Shown: positions 43,845 to 52,642, counted from the first letter of the stretch. The stretch is DNA of 64,000 nt from Desulfosporosinus sp. (GCA_020692355.1 JAIMKP010000013.1:1-64000); one strand, 5' to 3'. Program-made: numbers and translations. Notes: generated by a model not told the origin, from the letters alone.

Positions 43845-44156
43845 TTATAGAATGCTAGGAAAGTCCTGTTTGCAGTGCAGCACTCGATGAACTTCCACCG
43901 TGTTATCCTCCATGGACAAGATGTAGAACACTAAATAGGGATCAACAACAACGATCATTCGATAGCCCTGTCCTGCGATTTTTCTGTCCAGTGGGACTGG
44001 ACCCATGAGAGGAAAATCCGCTAACTTAGCTATGGACGCTTTTATTTTTTCATACATTTTGATGGCAGCATCAGGATCATCTATGCGAATATGTGCAACA
44101 ATGGACTTCATGTCATCTCGCGCAATCTGCATGATTTTGATTCTATATTTTGCCAT
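43845..44156 (-). CDS. RelE/ParE-family toxin
   Basis: 103-residue RelE/ParE-superfamily protein: YRIKIMQIARDDMKSIVAHI N-terminal helices, FPLMGPVPLDRKIAGQGYRM and a VDPYLVFYILSMEDNTVEVHRVLHCKQD beta-sheet end. The R-K-Y-H type residues of RelE are partly present (R in GYRM, Y in VFY, H in RVLH). Its ATG lies within the last codons of the antitoxin gene (14-bp overlap), as usual for such pairs. It either cleaves mRNA on the ribosome or blocks gyrase; sequence does not decide. Confidence 0.88.
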   Translation of the reverse strand: MAKYRIKIMQIARDDMKSIVAHIRIDDPDAAIKMYEKIKASIAKLADFPLMGPVPLDRKIAGQGYRMIVVVDPYLVFYILSMEDNTVEVHRVLHCKQDFPSIL

Positions 44157-44415
44157 ACGCCAAGGCCCTCAGTTCGCTCATAGCTTCGTCGAAGTCCAAC
44201 ATAGGCACGCCATTAGCTTTCTGCACTTGGGCTTCCAGCAGCTTTTCCCGGATTTCCAGTGCCCGTTCGCGCTTTTCAAAAGCCTCTATACTCATCACTG
44301 TCAAATCACCTTGGCCGTTGACTGTAACATACACTGGTTCCCCAGTTTCATGGCAGTACTTAGAAATTTTGCTATAATCGTTGCGCAATGTAGTAGAGGA
44401 TTTGATGGTTGGCAT
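44143..44415 (-). CDS. Phd/YefM-family antitoxin
   Basis: 90-residue antitoxin: N-terminal DNA-binding Phd/YefM fold (STTLRNDYSKISKYCHETGE, then PVYVTVNGQGDLTVMS) and a C-terminal charged helix that would wrap the toxin. ATG at 44415 follows GAAGGAGAG. Upstream of the RelE/ParE-like toxin, in antitoxin-first order, so it should autorepress the pair. Confidence 0.88.
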   Translation of the reverse strand: MPTIKSSTTLRNDYSKISKYCHETGEPVYVTVNGQGDLTVMSIEAFEKRERALEIREKLLEAQVQKANGVPMLDFDEAMSELRALAYGKI

Positions 44416-44566
44416 ACTCTATCTCTCCTTCAGATTGAATATATCATAATTATACTCTTATTCTACCTTAATTATATTAAAGGGTCAACTGCACATCGTA
44501 TTATCAAGAGCTAAAATATGATTTTTTAAGGAAGCCCGCCCTTTGAAACCTCCTCTTGGGGTGAAG

Positions 44567-45202
44567 TTAAAACCGCCTTGTATTTTGTATTGATGCGACG
44601 TTAAGCTTAGAATGTTCACTACTGCGAGGATCGGGTATCAGTGGAGCGCGTTCGACTTCCCAGCCTTGGGCGAGCATTTTCTGCATCACCAGGGCGGCGT
44701 TGACAGCGTCATCTAAGGCTGAGTGGAGAATTCCGACTTGCTCGACCTCCATGGCGTCCACTGCGTGTTTTAGGGAAGACTTTCGCTCCAGGTGGCGGAA
44801 GGCTTGATAGGATTCCGCGAGATCACAGTAGTTAGCCCAGAGATATGGATAATCTAGTCCATATTTATAACAGGCATTCCCGAGAATACGACGGTCGGCA
44901 TCCCCCCAGGCGACAAGCCAGGTATCAGGATTTGGGGCCAGTTGTTTCATGGCGATCAGGGCTTCGTCCAGGGGGATTCCCCCATCGACGTCCTCTTGGC
45001 GGATCCCGGTTATGCCATAACATTCATCCGACAACTTCGGGTAAAAACGTGGCTTGACAAAGGCGCTATAACGTTCACTGTCGAGTTCCCCGCCTTCGTT
45101 CATGCGCACGGCCCCGACCTCAATGATTTCTGGAAACCAAGCGCGAGGACTACCAAAGGTCCGCTTGACGGTAAACTCAAAATCCGCGCATAAAAACTCC
45201 AT
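44567..45202 (-). CDS. DEDDh 3'-5' exonuclease (KapD/ERI1-like)
   Basis: 211 residues with a complete DEDDh site: DFEFTVKRTFG (D and E of ExoI), GWGDADRR-type second acid seen as VAWGDADRRIL, and HSALDDA (H...D of ExoIII). It resembles the KapD/ERI-1 subgroup, small RNA or DNA trimming enzymes, more than DNA polymerase epsilon. ATG at 45202 follows AAAGGGGAG. It stands alone between the TA pair and the DUF2680 gene. The last 35 residues are polar and not part of the core. Confidence 0.85.
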   Translation of the reverse strand: MEFLCADFEFTVKRTFGSPRAWFPEIIEVGAVRMNEGGELDSERYSAFVKPRFYPKLSDECYGITGIRQEDVDGGIPLDEALIAMKQLAPNPDTWLVAWGDADRRILGNACYKYGLDYPYLWANYCDLAESYQAFRHLERKSSLKHAVDAMEVEQVGILHSALDDAVNAALVMQKMLAQGWEVERAPLIPDPRSSEHSKLNVASIQNTRRF

Positions 45203-45298
45203 GCTCTCTCCCCTTTCGCAGCACTGTTATTATAACTATATCATAAGTTCAGAGCAAAAAACTGAACTTTATGGATCAGAATGCGGAAAAACTCATGC

Positions 45299-45337
45299 AC
45301 AAAAAAAGAGACCTTCCGTTTCTACGAGAGGCCTCTT
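45299..45337 (-). terminator. Terminator after the DUF2680 gene
   Basis: On the minus strand AAGAGGCCT pairs with AGGTCTCTT (45329-45337 and 45306-45314, one G-T pair) and is followed by a run of T. Confidence 0.85.
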
Positions 45338-45375
45338 GACATATCGAAATGGTTTGATCCTGAGCCGCTATTAGT

Positions 45376-45900
45376 TTAGTTGGTCACACCTTGAGCAGGT
45401 GTTTGAGCCGGAGTCTGGGTTCCCCAGTACCCCATCCCACCGCCACGGCGGCCAAATCCTTGGCCTTGACTGTATCCTTGACCGGGAACGAAGGTTCCAT
45501 TTTGCAGGGCATCTTGGTGCGCCTTAATGCGCTCGTCACGCGCTTTGTTCCAGGCATCGATCTGTGCTTGGGTTGGGGGCTGGCCATTGTTGAGGCCAGG
45601 GCCGAAACCGCCTCTCATTCCCATGCCGACACTAGGGCCTAAAACCTGCCCATTGTCCAGGGCTTGGTCGTGGAGCTGGGCACGCTGGTCGATAGCGCCC
45701 TTCATGCTCGTCGCTTGGTCAGCAGTGATCGCGCCGGCTTCCGCTTCCTTATCTACGATTTGTTTTTGGATGCTGAACATTTGCTGATAGAGGGCCTTAA
45801 TGTCTCCCAGTTTGCTGGTGTCGGTGGCGGCGAAAGCGGCGGTGGCCCCACCGACCAAGAGGACTGCACTTAAGAGTCCTGCAGCGACTTTCTTCTTCAT
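45376..45900 (-). CDS. Secreted DUF2680/YckD-like protein
   Basis: 174 residues from ATG 45900 after AAAGGAGG. A clear signal peptide (KKKVAAGLLSAVLLVGGATAAFAA) leads to a helical DUF2680 segment (LYQQMFSIQKQIVDKEAEAG, ADQATSMKGAIDQR). The C-terminal 100 residues are low-complexity, rich in Gly, Gln, Met and Phe (GMGMRGGFGPG, YSQGQGFGRRGGGMGYWG). It is a probable envelope protein of unknown role, ending in a strong terminator. Confidence 0.8.
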   Translation of the reverse strand: MKKKVAAGLLSAVLLVGGATAAFAATDTSKLGDIKALYQQMFSIQKQIVDKEAEAGAITADQATSMKGAIDQRAQLHDQALDNGQVLGPSVGMGMRGGFGPGLNNGQPPTQAQIDAWNKARDERIKAHQDALQNGTFVPGQGYSQGQGFGRRGGGMGYWGTQTPAQTPAQGVTN

Positions 45901-46004
45901 CCATGTACCTCCTTTGTTCTTGAAGATCACGTCTGCTTTACAGTCCTATCATACCCACTTTCTTTGTCTAGGATATGACCAAAATGTGAAGATTTTGCGA
46001 ACAT

Positions 46005-46039
46005 CCTAACCCAGGTTGAAACCCTATGCGGGTTAGGAT
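46005..46039 (-). terminator. Hairpin overlapping the glnS stop
   Basis: ATCCTAACCC/GGGTTAGGAT (46005-46014 and 46030-46039), 10-bp perfect stem, the glnS TAA being in the 5' arm. A T-run is missing, so it may terminate weakly or stabilise the 3' end. Confidence 0.6.
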
Positions 46040-47718
46040 TTGACGGCTTTAGCCCAGGAATCCCGCAGGGATACGGTCCGATTAAACACCAGTTTCCCGT
46101 CACGGCTCTCTTTGGTATCCAGGCAGAAATAACCATGCCGTAAAAACTGGTAGCGGCTTCCCGCTTCTGCAGAGGCAAGCGATGGTTCAACCTTGCAGGC
46201 AATGAGCGTTTCCAAGGAGTTAGGGTTGAGGTTAATCTTGAAATCCTCACCTTCGGGAACCTCGTCAGGATTCTCCTTGAGGAAAAGGTGGTCATAAAGC
46301 CGGATTTCTGCATCGATGGCATGCTCTGCAGAAACCCAATGCAAGGTGCCTTTGACCTTCCGGCCACTATTGGGTCCCCCACTTTTGGTTTCTACATCAT
46401 AGGTGCAGTGCAGTTCGAGGATCGCTCCGGTTTGTGGATCCTTGACGACTTCTTCACACTTAATGATATAGGCATGCTTTAAGCGGACTTCCTGTCCGGG
46501 TGAGAGCCGGAAAAATTTCTTCGGCGGATCTTCCATAAAGTCATCCTGTTCAATATAAAGTTCACGTGAGAACGGGAGGGAACGTTTTCCCATTTCCGGT
46601 TGTTCTGGATTGTTATCCGCTTCCAGCCATTCAACTTCTCCTTCTGGGTAGTTGACGAGCACGATTTTTAAAGGGCGGAGGACGGCCATCACCCGAGGCG
46701 CACGCGCGTTCAGGTCTTCCCGCAGACAATGTTCAAGCAGCGCAATCTCCACCATGCTGTTGCTCTTGGCCACCCCGATCCGATCACTGAAGTCCCGGAT
46801 AGATTCGGGGGTATAGCCACGGCGACGTAGTCCGGAAATCGTGGGCATACGCGGGTCATCCCATTCGTCCACATACCCTTGTTCCACGAGTTCCCGCAGT
46901 TTGCGCTTGCTCATGACGGTATGGGTTAAGTTCAAACGGGCAAATTCAATCTGCTGTGGACGGACTCCGGGATTCACGTTTTCGATCACCCAGTCATACA
47001 GGGGCCGATGATCCTCGAACTCCAAGGTACAGATCGAATGTGTAATCCCTTCCATGGCATCGGATAACGGGTGGGCAAAGTCATACATGGGATAGATGCA
47101 CCAAGTATCCCCGGTACGGTGGTGAGTCGCGTGGAAAATCCGATAGATGGCCGGATCCCGCATATTTAGATTGGGTGAAGCCATGTCAATCTTGGCCCGT
47201 AGTACCCGTGAACCATCCGGGAATTCACCAGAACGCATTCGTTCAAAGAGTTGAAGGTTTTCCACCACGCTACGGCTGCGGAAGGGGCTTTCTTTACCAG
47301 GTTCAGTGAGGGTTCCACGATACTCGCGCATTTCCTGGGCAGTTAAATCATCCACATAGGCCTTGCCGTCACGAATGAGCTTGACTGCAAATTGATAAAG
47401 CCGTTCAAAATAATCGGAGGCATAGAATTTACGTTCTTCCCAGTCAAAGCCGAGCCAATGCACATCTTCCTGGATGGAATCCACGTATTCCACATCTTCC
47501 TTAGTCGGGTTGGTATCGTCAAAACGCAGATTGCAAAGCCCGCCAAACTTCTGCGCGATACCAAAGTTTAGGCAGATGGATTTGGCATGCCCGATATGGA
47601 GGTAACCGTTCGGTTCAGGTGGGAAGCGCGTATGTACGTTGCCATCATGTTTGGCTATTTTTAGATTCTCGACGACGATATCTTCTATGAAGTTCGACCC
47701 TGTGTATTCAGTAGTAAT
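46033..47718 (-). CDS. glnS: Glutaminyl-tRNA synthetase, probable AUU start
   Basis: Class I synthetase of about 561 residues charging tRNA-Gln directly. [16 protein letters not shown] holds HIGH; the KMSKS equivalent is [27 protein letters not shown] is a GlnRS signature distinguishing it from GluRS. The long frame opens at ATG 47757, but that start has no ribosome site. Perfect AAAGGGGG lies at 47727-47734, eight bases before an ATT codon at 47716-47718, which would give [15 protein letters not shown], the same length before NFI as E. coli GlnRS. I therefore propose an AUU start; ATG 47757 is the fallback. No T-box is seen. Confidence 0.93.
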   Translation of the reverse strand: MTTEYTGSNFIEDIVVENLKIAKHDGNVHTRFPPEPNGYLHIGHAKSICLNFGIAQKFGGLCNLRFDDTNPTKEDVEYVDSIQEDVHWLGFDWEERKFYASDYFERLYQFAVKLIRDGKAYVDDLTAQEMREYRGTLTEPGKESPFRSRSVVENLQLFERMRSGEFPDGSRVLRAKIDMASPNLNMRDPAIYRIFHATHHRTGDTWCIYPMYDFAHPLSDAMEGITHSICTLEFEDHRPLYDWVIENVNPGVRPQQIEFARLNLTHTVMSKRKLRELVEQGYVDEWDDPRMPTISGLRRRGYTPESIRDFSDRIGVAKSNSMVEIALLEHCLREDLNARAPRVMAVLRPLKIVLVNYPEGEVEWLEADNNPEQPEMGKRSLPFSRELYIEQDDFMEDPPKKFFRLSPGQEVRLKHAYIIKCEEVVKDPQTGAILELHCTYDVETKSGGPNSGRKVKGTLHWVSAEHAIDAEIRLYDHLFLKENPDEVPEGEDFKINLNPNSLETLIACKVEPSLASAEAGSRYQFLRHGYFCLDTKESRDGKLVFNRTVSLRDSWAKAVKS

Positions 47719-47865
47719 AAGCGTGGCCCCCTTTGTATAACTTGATAGGTTAAGCATATCACATTCTATTTTAAAATATCTTATGAACTATTCATAGCCC
47801 CTTTGCCCAGGAATTAAACCTTTTAGCTCAATTTCGCTAACTCAGCCTCTCTCTCGGCCTCCCCT

Positions 47866-47891
47866 CTCAGCTTCGCATCTCAGCTTCGCAT
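47866..47891 (+). repeat. Exact 13-bp tandem duplication
   Basis: CTCAGCTTCGCAT occurs twice in direct succession (47866-47878 and 47879-47891) in the non-coding region between glnS and a small ORF. Confidence 0.85.
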
Positions 47892-48004
47892 TTTGGGGCT
47901 CCCGCCTCATCGGACTTCGATTGATGAAAGCGGTCAGGTTTCTGTATGAGATCCCAGAGAACGGAAATCCTAAGAAAGAGATTTTGGAGAAAGGAAGTTT
48001 AAAC

Positions 48005-48142
48005 ATGGAAAAAGGGCAGCAGAAAAAGAAAGGTGTTCTCGTCATCAAGCGCAGAACGGTCTCCCCGCTGAATAATCCACCTCCATTTAATGCTGTAGAT
48101 GCGGATCGGATTGGCAAGGACATAGGGAAAGACCGGGTTTAG
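48005..48142 (+). CDS. Small basic protein, 45 residues, unknown
   Basis: ATG at 48005 follows GGAGAAAGGAAG. The product is Lys-rich at first (MEKGQQKKKGVLVIKRR), then holds a proline patch (SPLNNPPPFN) and ends DADRIGKDIGKDRV. I recognise no family. The stop codon lies in the loop of a strong hairpin, so translation to the end would unfold it. A real small gene is likely on ribosome site and codon use, but is unproven. Confidence 0.5.
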   Translation: MEKGQQKKKGVLVIKRRTVSPLNNPPPFNAVDADRIGKDIGKDRV

Positions 48143-48158
48143 CCCGGTCTTTCCCTAT
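48122..48158. terminator. Strong hairpin at the end of the small ORF
   Basis: Perfect 16-bp stem ATAGGGAAAGACCGGG (48122-48137) and complement (48143-48158), loop TTTAG. No T-run follows on either strand; may act as a 3' stabiliser or as translation-linked attenuator. Confidence 0.65.
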
Positions 48159-48226
48159 ACTTGAACAGAGGGTTCTTTGGCAGCAGTAGGTTTATGAGGC
48201 CTTAATTTCCTTGAGGTCTCTTCAGT

Positions 48227-48493
48227 TTACTTTTTCTTCGCCTTCTTTTTACCCGGAGTAGAAGGTTTGCTCGACGCTTTACGACCTTTAGTAGGCGGCG
48301 TGGGTGTAGCCTTTTTTACTTTACGTCTACGAAGGTAGCGATCCAAGATGAAGGATGGTATGATGGCAATTAGGGCACTGTAGAAAGAGGAATATGGCAA
48401 GCCTGCAAAAATAGTGTTCACCGTGCCCAGGTATATCAGGCTGAATAAGCCCCAGATCAGAATGTTTTGTTTCAAACGACTATTATGGCCCAT
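48227..48493 (-). CDS. Small membrane protein with basic tail
   Basis: 88 residues from ATG 48493, nine bases after GGAGGAG (the frame start at 48511 overlaps this site). Two hydrophobic stretches (NILIWGLFSLIYLGTVNTIF and FYSALIAIIPSFILDRYL) are followed by a very basic Lys/Thr/Pro tail (RRRKVKKATPTPPTKG...GKKKAKKK), likely cytoplasmic and possibly nucleic-acid or membrane-surface binding. Family unknown. It is divergent from the phosphoesterase gene. Confidence 0.65.
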   Translation of the reverse strand: MGHNSRLKQNILIWGLFSLIYLGTVNTIFAGLPYSSFYSALIAIIPSFILDRYLRRRKVKKATPTPPTKGRKASSKPSTPGKKKAKKK

Positions 48494-48586
48494 ATGAAAG
48501 CACTCCTCCATCCAAATATTTTAGTATTGCAGAATACCACGGTCATGTTGTGGAAGACGAAATAGAGTTTCTGGAGGGAAATAGCT

Positions 48587-50059
48587 TTGAGTAAGATTGA
48601 GAGTGTGACGTTACGACTAATGGGGATTCTTTTCCTCGTTCTTTTGCTTCTTTTTATTTATGCGCATAGTCATTTTCGGGTAGACGAAGGATTTACTGCT
48701 CTGCCACTAAATTTTGACCCCTATACGAATAGTTCGCACTATGAGGGAAGTGATGCCACCGTAGACATACAGGGCGGGTTCGTTAAGGGATTGATTCGCG
48801 AACAAAATGGGAAATCCCTGCTTTTGCGATCCATCTCCCCATCTCCGACAATTAGAGTTAAAAAACTTCCAGGTGCTTCAGCGCAGGAGGTGAGGATCAG
48901 TCTAGAAAACGTCGATCCGTTAAATACAGAGATCCAGCATCTGACGGGAAACGCTACGCAGATCTCGGGACCCCACATGGTAAGCTTTTCCGTGCCTTTG
49001 AACGAACAAGGCCTGGAAGTTAGCGTCAGCCCGAAAAATGCGCATCCTGACTACACTGAATTCGTCATGCTCGGAGACAATCGTAATGGTTATCGTACGT
49101 TTGGACAGATCCTTAATCAGATCAACGGGATACGCCCTATCTTCGCCGTGGATGATGGAGATCTAGTTTTTGGCGGGGAACCGAATAAATATCGCCTTTT
49201 CAATGAAACCCTGTCAAGCCTTCAGGTTCCCCTTTATACTACCCTTGGTAATCATGATATACGGGAAAACGGACGCGGGATCTATACTGAGCTTTATGGT
49301 CCGCCTTACTACTCCTTTGATTATGCAGGAAAGCATTTCGCCTTTCTGGACAGTTCACGCGGCTGGACGGAAAAGCGGGCAATCCCTGAAGAACAATATC
49401 GGTGGCTGGAACAGGATCTGCGTTTAGCTCAAGGAAAGCCAATCTACCTTTTTTCGCATATTCCCCCGACGGATCCGCGTACATATAAAGATCCGAATAC
49501 CCTGCCGAACATTCCGGGGGTTGCCAAACAGGGGTATTTCGAACGCATGATGAACAACTATACGCTGTACAAAAGTCTAAATCACGGTTTTCCTGATCCT
49601 GAGGAGGCCGCTCGCTTTGAACGCTTGATGGAAGCTTATCATGTGGATACGGTGTTTCTTTCTCATATCCATAGCTATTTCAGTTACATTAAGAATAACG
49701 TTCGTTACATCATCAGCGGCGGGGGCGGTGCCGAACTCCTTTCGGAAAATAGCTATTACCACTTTCTGAGGGTGAAATTGAGCGGTCGGGGAACGGATTT
49801 GGAAATGGTCGAACTCCCCTCTCCACCGAATGCAATTATGGATCGTTACCTTGCTGCAGGACAACTTTTCGCTCGTTCGCTCTACAAAGAATATACGACA
49901 GTGGTTTGGGCCGTTAGCTTAGCGATGGCCCTCCTACTGGGGTTATTTCTTTGGCGCATTCGGCATGTCTGCTTAAAAGTATTACGGTTTAGCTTAGCCT
50001 GGCTTAAGATTGTGGGCAAAGAAGGACGAATTGCTTACAAGAAACTTAAAGAAAAGTGA
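48587..50059 (+). CDS. Membrane-anchored metallophosphoesterase
   Basis: 490-residue calcineurin-like phosphoesterase between two membrane spans (LMGILFLVLLLLFIYAHS near residue 12 and VVWAVSLAMALLLGLFLW near 445). Metal-binding motifs are in order: MLGDNRNGYR, VDDGDLVFGG (GD), TLGNHDIRENG (GNHD), LFSHIPPTD (GH-like) and LSHIHSYF (GHxH-like, with Ser replacing Gly). The active domain should face outside. TTG start follows GGAGGG. An N-terminal beta domain (about 40-150) precedes the catalytic core. Substrate unknown: nucleotide, phospholipid head group or wall polymer. Confidence 0.85.
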   Translation: MSKIESVTLRLMGILFLVLLLLFIYAHSHFRVDEGFTALPLNFDPYTNSSHYEGSDATVDIQGGFVKGLIREQNGKSLLLRSISPSPTIRVKKLPGASAQEVRISLENVDPLNTEIQHLTGNATQISGPHMVSFSVPLNEQGLEVSVSPKNAHPDYTEFVMLGDNRNGYRTFGQILNQINGIRPIFAVDDGDLVFGGEPNKYRLFNETLSSLQVPLYTTLGNHDIRENGRGIYTELYGPPYYSFDYAGKHFAFLDSSRGWTEKRAIPEEQYRWLEQDLRLAQGKPIYLFSHIPPTDPRTYKDPNTLPNIPGVAKQGYFERMMNNYTLYKSLNHGFPDPEEAARFERLMEAYHVDTVFLSHIHSYFSYIKNNVRYIISGGGGAELLSENSYYHFLRVKLSGRGTDLEMVELPSPPNAIMDRYLAAGQLFARSLYKEYTTVVWAVSLAMALLLGLFLWRIRHVCLKVLRFSLAWLKIVGKEGRIAYKKLKEK

Positions 50060-50071
50060 AAGTTATACTTT

Positions 50072-50683
50072 CTATTGAGCTAAACAAAGATAAATGGCGG
50101 TTTGCGGGCCGACATCATGTCTGACGACATCCTGGAAAACAGCACGCATTTCTTTTTCCCCATCTCGCACAAAGGTAAAATAATCTCCTCCTTCAGCCCA
50201 TTCCACGATATCGCTGAGGATCTTTCGCCGTTGATTGTAATCATAAAAGAGAACCTTCCCTTTAGTTAAGCGGCTGGCTTCAGCGTACATAGTTGCGCGC
50301 AGATCCTTGCCGATTCCGTGGAGCACATACGAGGAGATTATTAAATCAAAGTCATGGTCTGGAAAGTCTAGCCCTTTGGTCACATCCCCAAGATGAAAGT
50401 CAATCTCCATCTTTCGCGTAGATTTCTGTGCGGCCCGTATCATCGACGGGGCAAAGTCCACACCCGTAGCCTGGTATCCCCGTTCGGCAAAACAGTAGAG
50501 AAAAGCCCCCGTGCCACAGCCGATATCAAGGACTTTGCCCCCTGGAGGCAGAGCTAAATACTGTTCATACTGGTCTAAGACATTCCGATAATTAGAGACT
50601 TGCCACCGGAAGAAGCGGTTGTAAACGGGTGCAATAAAATTAAAAATTCGCAGATGTTTGTCTAACTCATTCATGACCCTCAC
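50072..50683 (-). CDS. Class I SAM-dependent methyltransferase
   Basis: 203 residues with the Rossmann SAM site KVLDIGCGTGAFLYCFAERG (about 49-68), acidic VDFAPSMI strand end and the ISSYVLHGIGKD motif IV region, similar to UbiE/MenG-like enzymes acting on small molecules. GTG 50683 overlaps the stop of the MOSC gene (GTGA); ATG 50674 is an alternative start. The tight pairing with MOSC suggests cotranslation, but the substrate is not readable. Confidence 0.85.
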   Translation of the reverse strand: MRVMNELDKHLRIFNFIAPVYNRFFRWQVSNYRNVLDQYEQYLALPPGGKVLDIGCGTGAFLYCFAERGYQATGVDFAPSMIRAAQKSTRKMEIDFHLGDVTKGLDFPDHDFDLIISSYVLHGIGKDLRATMYAEASRLTKGKVLFYDYNQRRKILSDIVEWAEGGDYFTFVRDGEKEMRAVFQDVVRHDVGPQTAIYLCLAQ

Positions 50684-51099
50684 GCCCTTGTCTCGACACT
50701 ATCCCCGACCTTGACTCTTCCACTCTTGTGCACGATCCCAAAACGGCCTTCGCGACTGATGATATACGGGCGTCCATGCTCTTTCAATTCATCTTTGCCC
50801 ACATAAAGAATTTCCACTTCAGCCTCCCCCAGTTTTAAGATGCATCCAGGAGACAGCTCTGACAGAGAAAGTCCGGAAATTGTAAAATTTTCAGTATAGC
50901 CATCACTGAGGACTTCATCCTTTTTCTCGGGTGGAATTTTATCCAGAGCCTCGATTGGGAAGATACTGACTTGGCGATGCCAGTTCCCCCCATGGGCATC
51001 TCCTTCTAATCCCCAGCCTTCGAGAACTTGAACCTCGAAAACATCCCCTTTAGTGGTTCCTCTTTTGGGGCTGATATGAATGGATAGAACTTTAGCCAT
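50680..51099 (-). CDS. MOSC-domain protein
   Basis: Intact single-domain MOSC protein of 139 residues. Motifs EGDAHGGNWHRQVSIF (N-terminal beta block) and EHGRPYIISREGRFG, with VEILYVGK between them, are as in MOSC proteins acting in molybdenum cofactor sulfur transfer or metal-sulfur chemistry. Stand-alone MOSC proteins usually keep a Cys in the C-terminal half; here the Cys is in LSPGCILKLGEAE. A truncated paralogue is at 12940-13220. ATG at 51099 follows GTGGGGGA. Coupled to the methyltransferase gene. Confidence 0.9.
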   Translation of the reverse strand: MAKVLSIHISPKRGTTKGDVFEVQVLEGWGLEGDAHGGNWHRQVSIFPIEALDKIPPEKKDEVLSDGYTENFTISGLSLSELSPGCILKLGEAEVEILYVGKDELKEHGRPYIISREGRFGIVHKSGRVKVGDSVETRA

Positions 51100-51212
51100 A
51101 ACACGAGTCCCCCACTTCCTTTTTTCCTACGGCTGTTTGTCTATTTATTATAGCAGGTTCCTGTGTATAGACAAAAGATGTTGTGCATTGTGTTTATAGT
51201 GTGGACAGTGTG

Positions 51213-51794
51213 CTAGGAGTTTGTGTTGATCTTTTGTGCCTCGAAATATTTTAGAATGTTATGCTTCTCCTCAACTTCGACATGAAAGATTGGCTGCGGT
51301 TTAGCCGCACTTACCCCATTCCAACGCAGATAAATTTCCTGCGCATACGACTTGCGGATAATTGGGTCTTCATATTTGAGGAAGACCACAATATAATGAG
51401 CCGGAAGATTCCCTTGATTAGAATCGATTTTGCTCGTTTCCGGCACAATGACTAGGCTCGTGGAGGTATTCTTGGGAATATCATTGACGAGGGAATGTTG
51501 CCACGTCAAAACCGGGGGAGCATTGAGAGCTTGCGCCATGACGAAAGTCTTGCTCCAGAGATTGGTGGCCGGATGTTCTCCGACATTTATAAACTTTAAT
51601 TCAATATTCAACCCGTTTTTAAGATCCACGATGGGCGATTCTTTAAATGTCAAATAGGGACGTGAAGCTTCTCGACCTGCCCGCCATGAACTGAGTGTGA
51701 GCAAGACCGTCACTAAAGCCGTGCAGGCAAAAACCACAGTGGCGATGGTGATGATGAGTTGATTCCAATCTCGTGTTCTCTTTCTTTGTCCCAT
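51213..51794 (-). CDS. Single-span membrane protein of unknown function
   Basis: 193 residues: a short basic start (MGQRKRTRDWNQ), one membrane span (IATVVFACTALVTVLLTLSS) and an external beta-rich domain (GLNIELKFINVGEHPATNLW and so on) that looks immunoglobulin-like by strand pattern. I recognise no family. ATG at 51794 follows GGAGGAG by a longish spacer. No operon partner is evident. Confidence 0.6.
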   Translation of the reverse strand: MGQRKRTRDWNQLIITIATVVFACTALVTVLLTLSSWRAGREASRPYLTFKESPIVDLKNGLNIELKFINVGEHPATNLWSKTFVMAQALNAPPVLTWQHSLVNDIPKNTSTSLVIVPETSKIDSNQGNLPAHYIVVFLKYEDPIIRKSYAQEIYLRWNGVSAAKPQPIFHVEVEEKHNILKYFEAQKINTNS

Positions 51795-51847
51795 AAAGCC
51801 CAGACTCCTCCATAGACAGAATACTTGAACGTGTGCCGCCCGGATGA

Positions 51848-51982
51848 TGCCGTATTATTCACTAATATGTTGAGGTGCCCAAATTCTTGCATCGTTTTAG
51901 CCACAGCTTGTTGAGCGATGGCTTCTAAGCCGATGTTCTCCGCTAGAGCTAGGCAGCGGCGACCGATAGCTTCTATGTGGGA
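51848..51982 (-). pseudogene. Fragment of a short-chain dehydrogenase/reductase gene
   Basis: Within a 144-residue open frame, about 45 residues (HIEAIGRRCLALAENIGLEA, AQQAVAKTMQEFGHLNILVN, NTAS) match the part of an SDR from before the D-I motif to the NNAG-type motif. The Gly-rich NAD site upstream and the Y-x-x-x-K site downstream are missing; flanking residues look random. It is a remnant. Confidence 0.65.
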
Positions 51983-52159
51983 GGGTGCTCCTTTTCTTTC
52001 GAGGCATTTGCATGACGTAAGTTTAAGTTGGAATAGGGGTTCATAGAAAAGATTTTGCCCCTTGGCCACATAATCAATTCCAAGAATGAAAAAGTCAGAA
52101 AAGCCAGTTCGTTCTGAACTGGCTTTTGGATTCATGGACTGATTCACTTGAACAAGGCG

Positions 52160-52642
52160 TTAGGCTTGCGGCTTATCTTTGAGTTTGCGTTGGTAGTACA
52201 TAAATACCGGCAGCGGAATCACAATCCAGCCGAAGCTCTTGATTAAACTGTTGACAGCCCTGTCTTTAACTTGTTGTTGTTGCTGTTTTACCATGGCATC
52301 ATAGTTTTTCTTGAGCTCTTCTTGGCTGAGGTTAGTGGCGGGCTGGCCGCTGAATTTTTCCGGCATGCGGCTGTAATCCTCGAAGGTTTGGTGGTAGGCC
52401 GGAGGAGCAACAATATCGGCAACCGCCATAAAGGCAGCCACGCTTCCTCCAATAGTCATCATCAAGGTTGCTAACAGAACAATGTAGATGTAGGCAGTTT
52501 TCAGCATATCCCCACCCCTTTCTTCTCCTGTTATGTTCGGTAATGTAGAAGTATGTCTGGCCCTGGAGGCGATGATGATTCCAACCACGATGACAAGGGC
52601 AAAGAACACCAAAACCAACATAACAATACTTAAATTCACCAT
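52160..52642 (-). CDS. Three-span membrane protein of unknown function
   Basis: 160 residues: an N-terminal span (IVMLVLVFFALVIVVGIIIA), a second (IYIVLLATLMMTIGGSVAAF) and a third near the C-terminus (FGWIVIPLPVFMYYQ). A Gln-rich helix (DAMVKQQQQQVKDR) lies between the latter two. ATG at 52642 follows AGGAGG. I do not recognise the family; it might be a small scaffold or cytochrome-bd accessory-like protein, but no motif backs this. Confidence 0.6.
   Translation of the reverse strand: MVNLSIVMLVLVFFALVIVVGIIIASRARHTSTLPNITGEERGGDMLKTAYIYIVLLATLMMTIGGSVAAFMAVADIVAPPAYHQTFEDYSRMPEKFSGQPATNLSQEELKKNYDAMVKQQQQQVKDRAVNSLIKSFGWIVIPLPVFMYYQRKLKDKPQA

Noticed and set aside
44005-44514. Plus-strand open frame of 169 codons
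   Set aside because: It lies antisense to the toxin-antitoxin pair, has no ribosome site and shows no recognisable domain.
47719-48004. T-box leader for glnS
   Set aside because: No AGGGTGGNACCGCG-type antiterminator or specifier stem is visible upstream.
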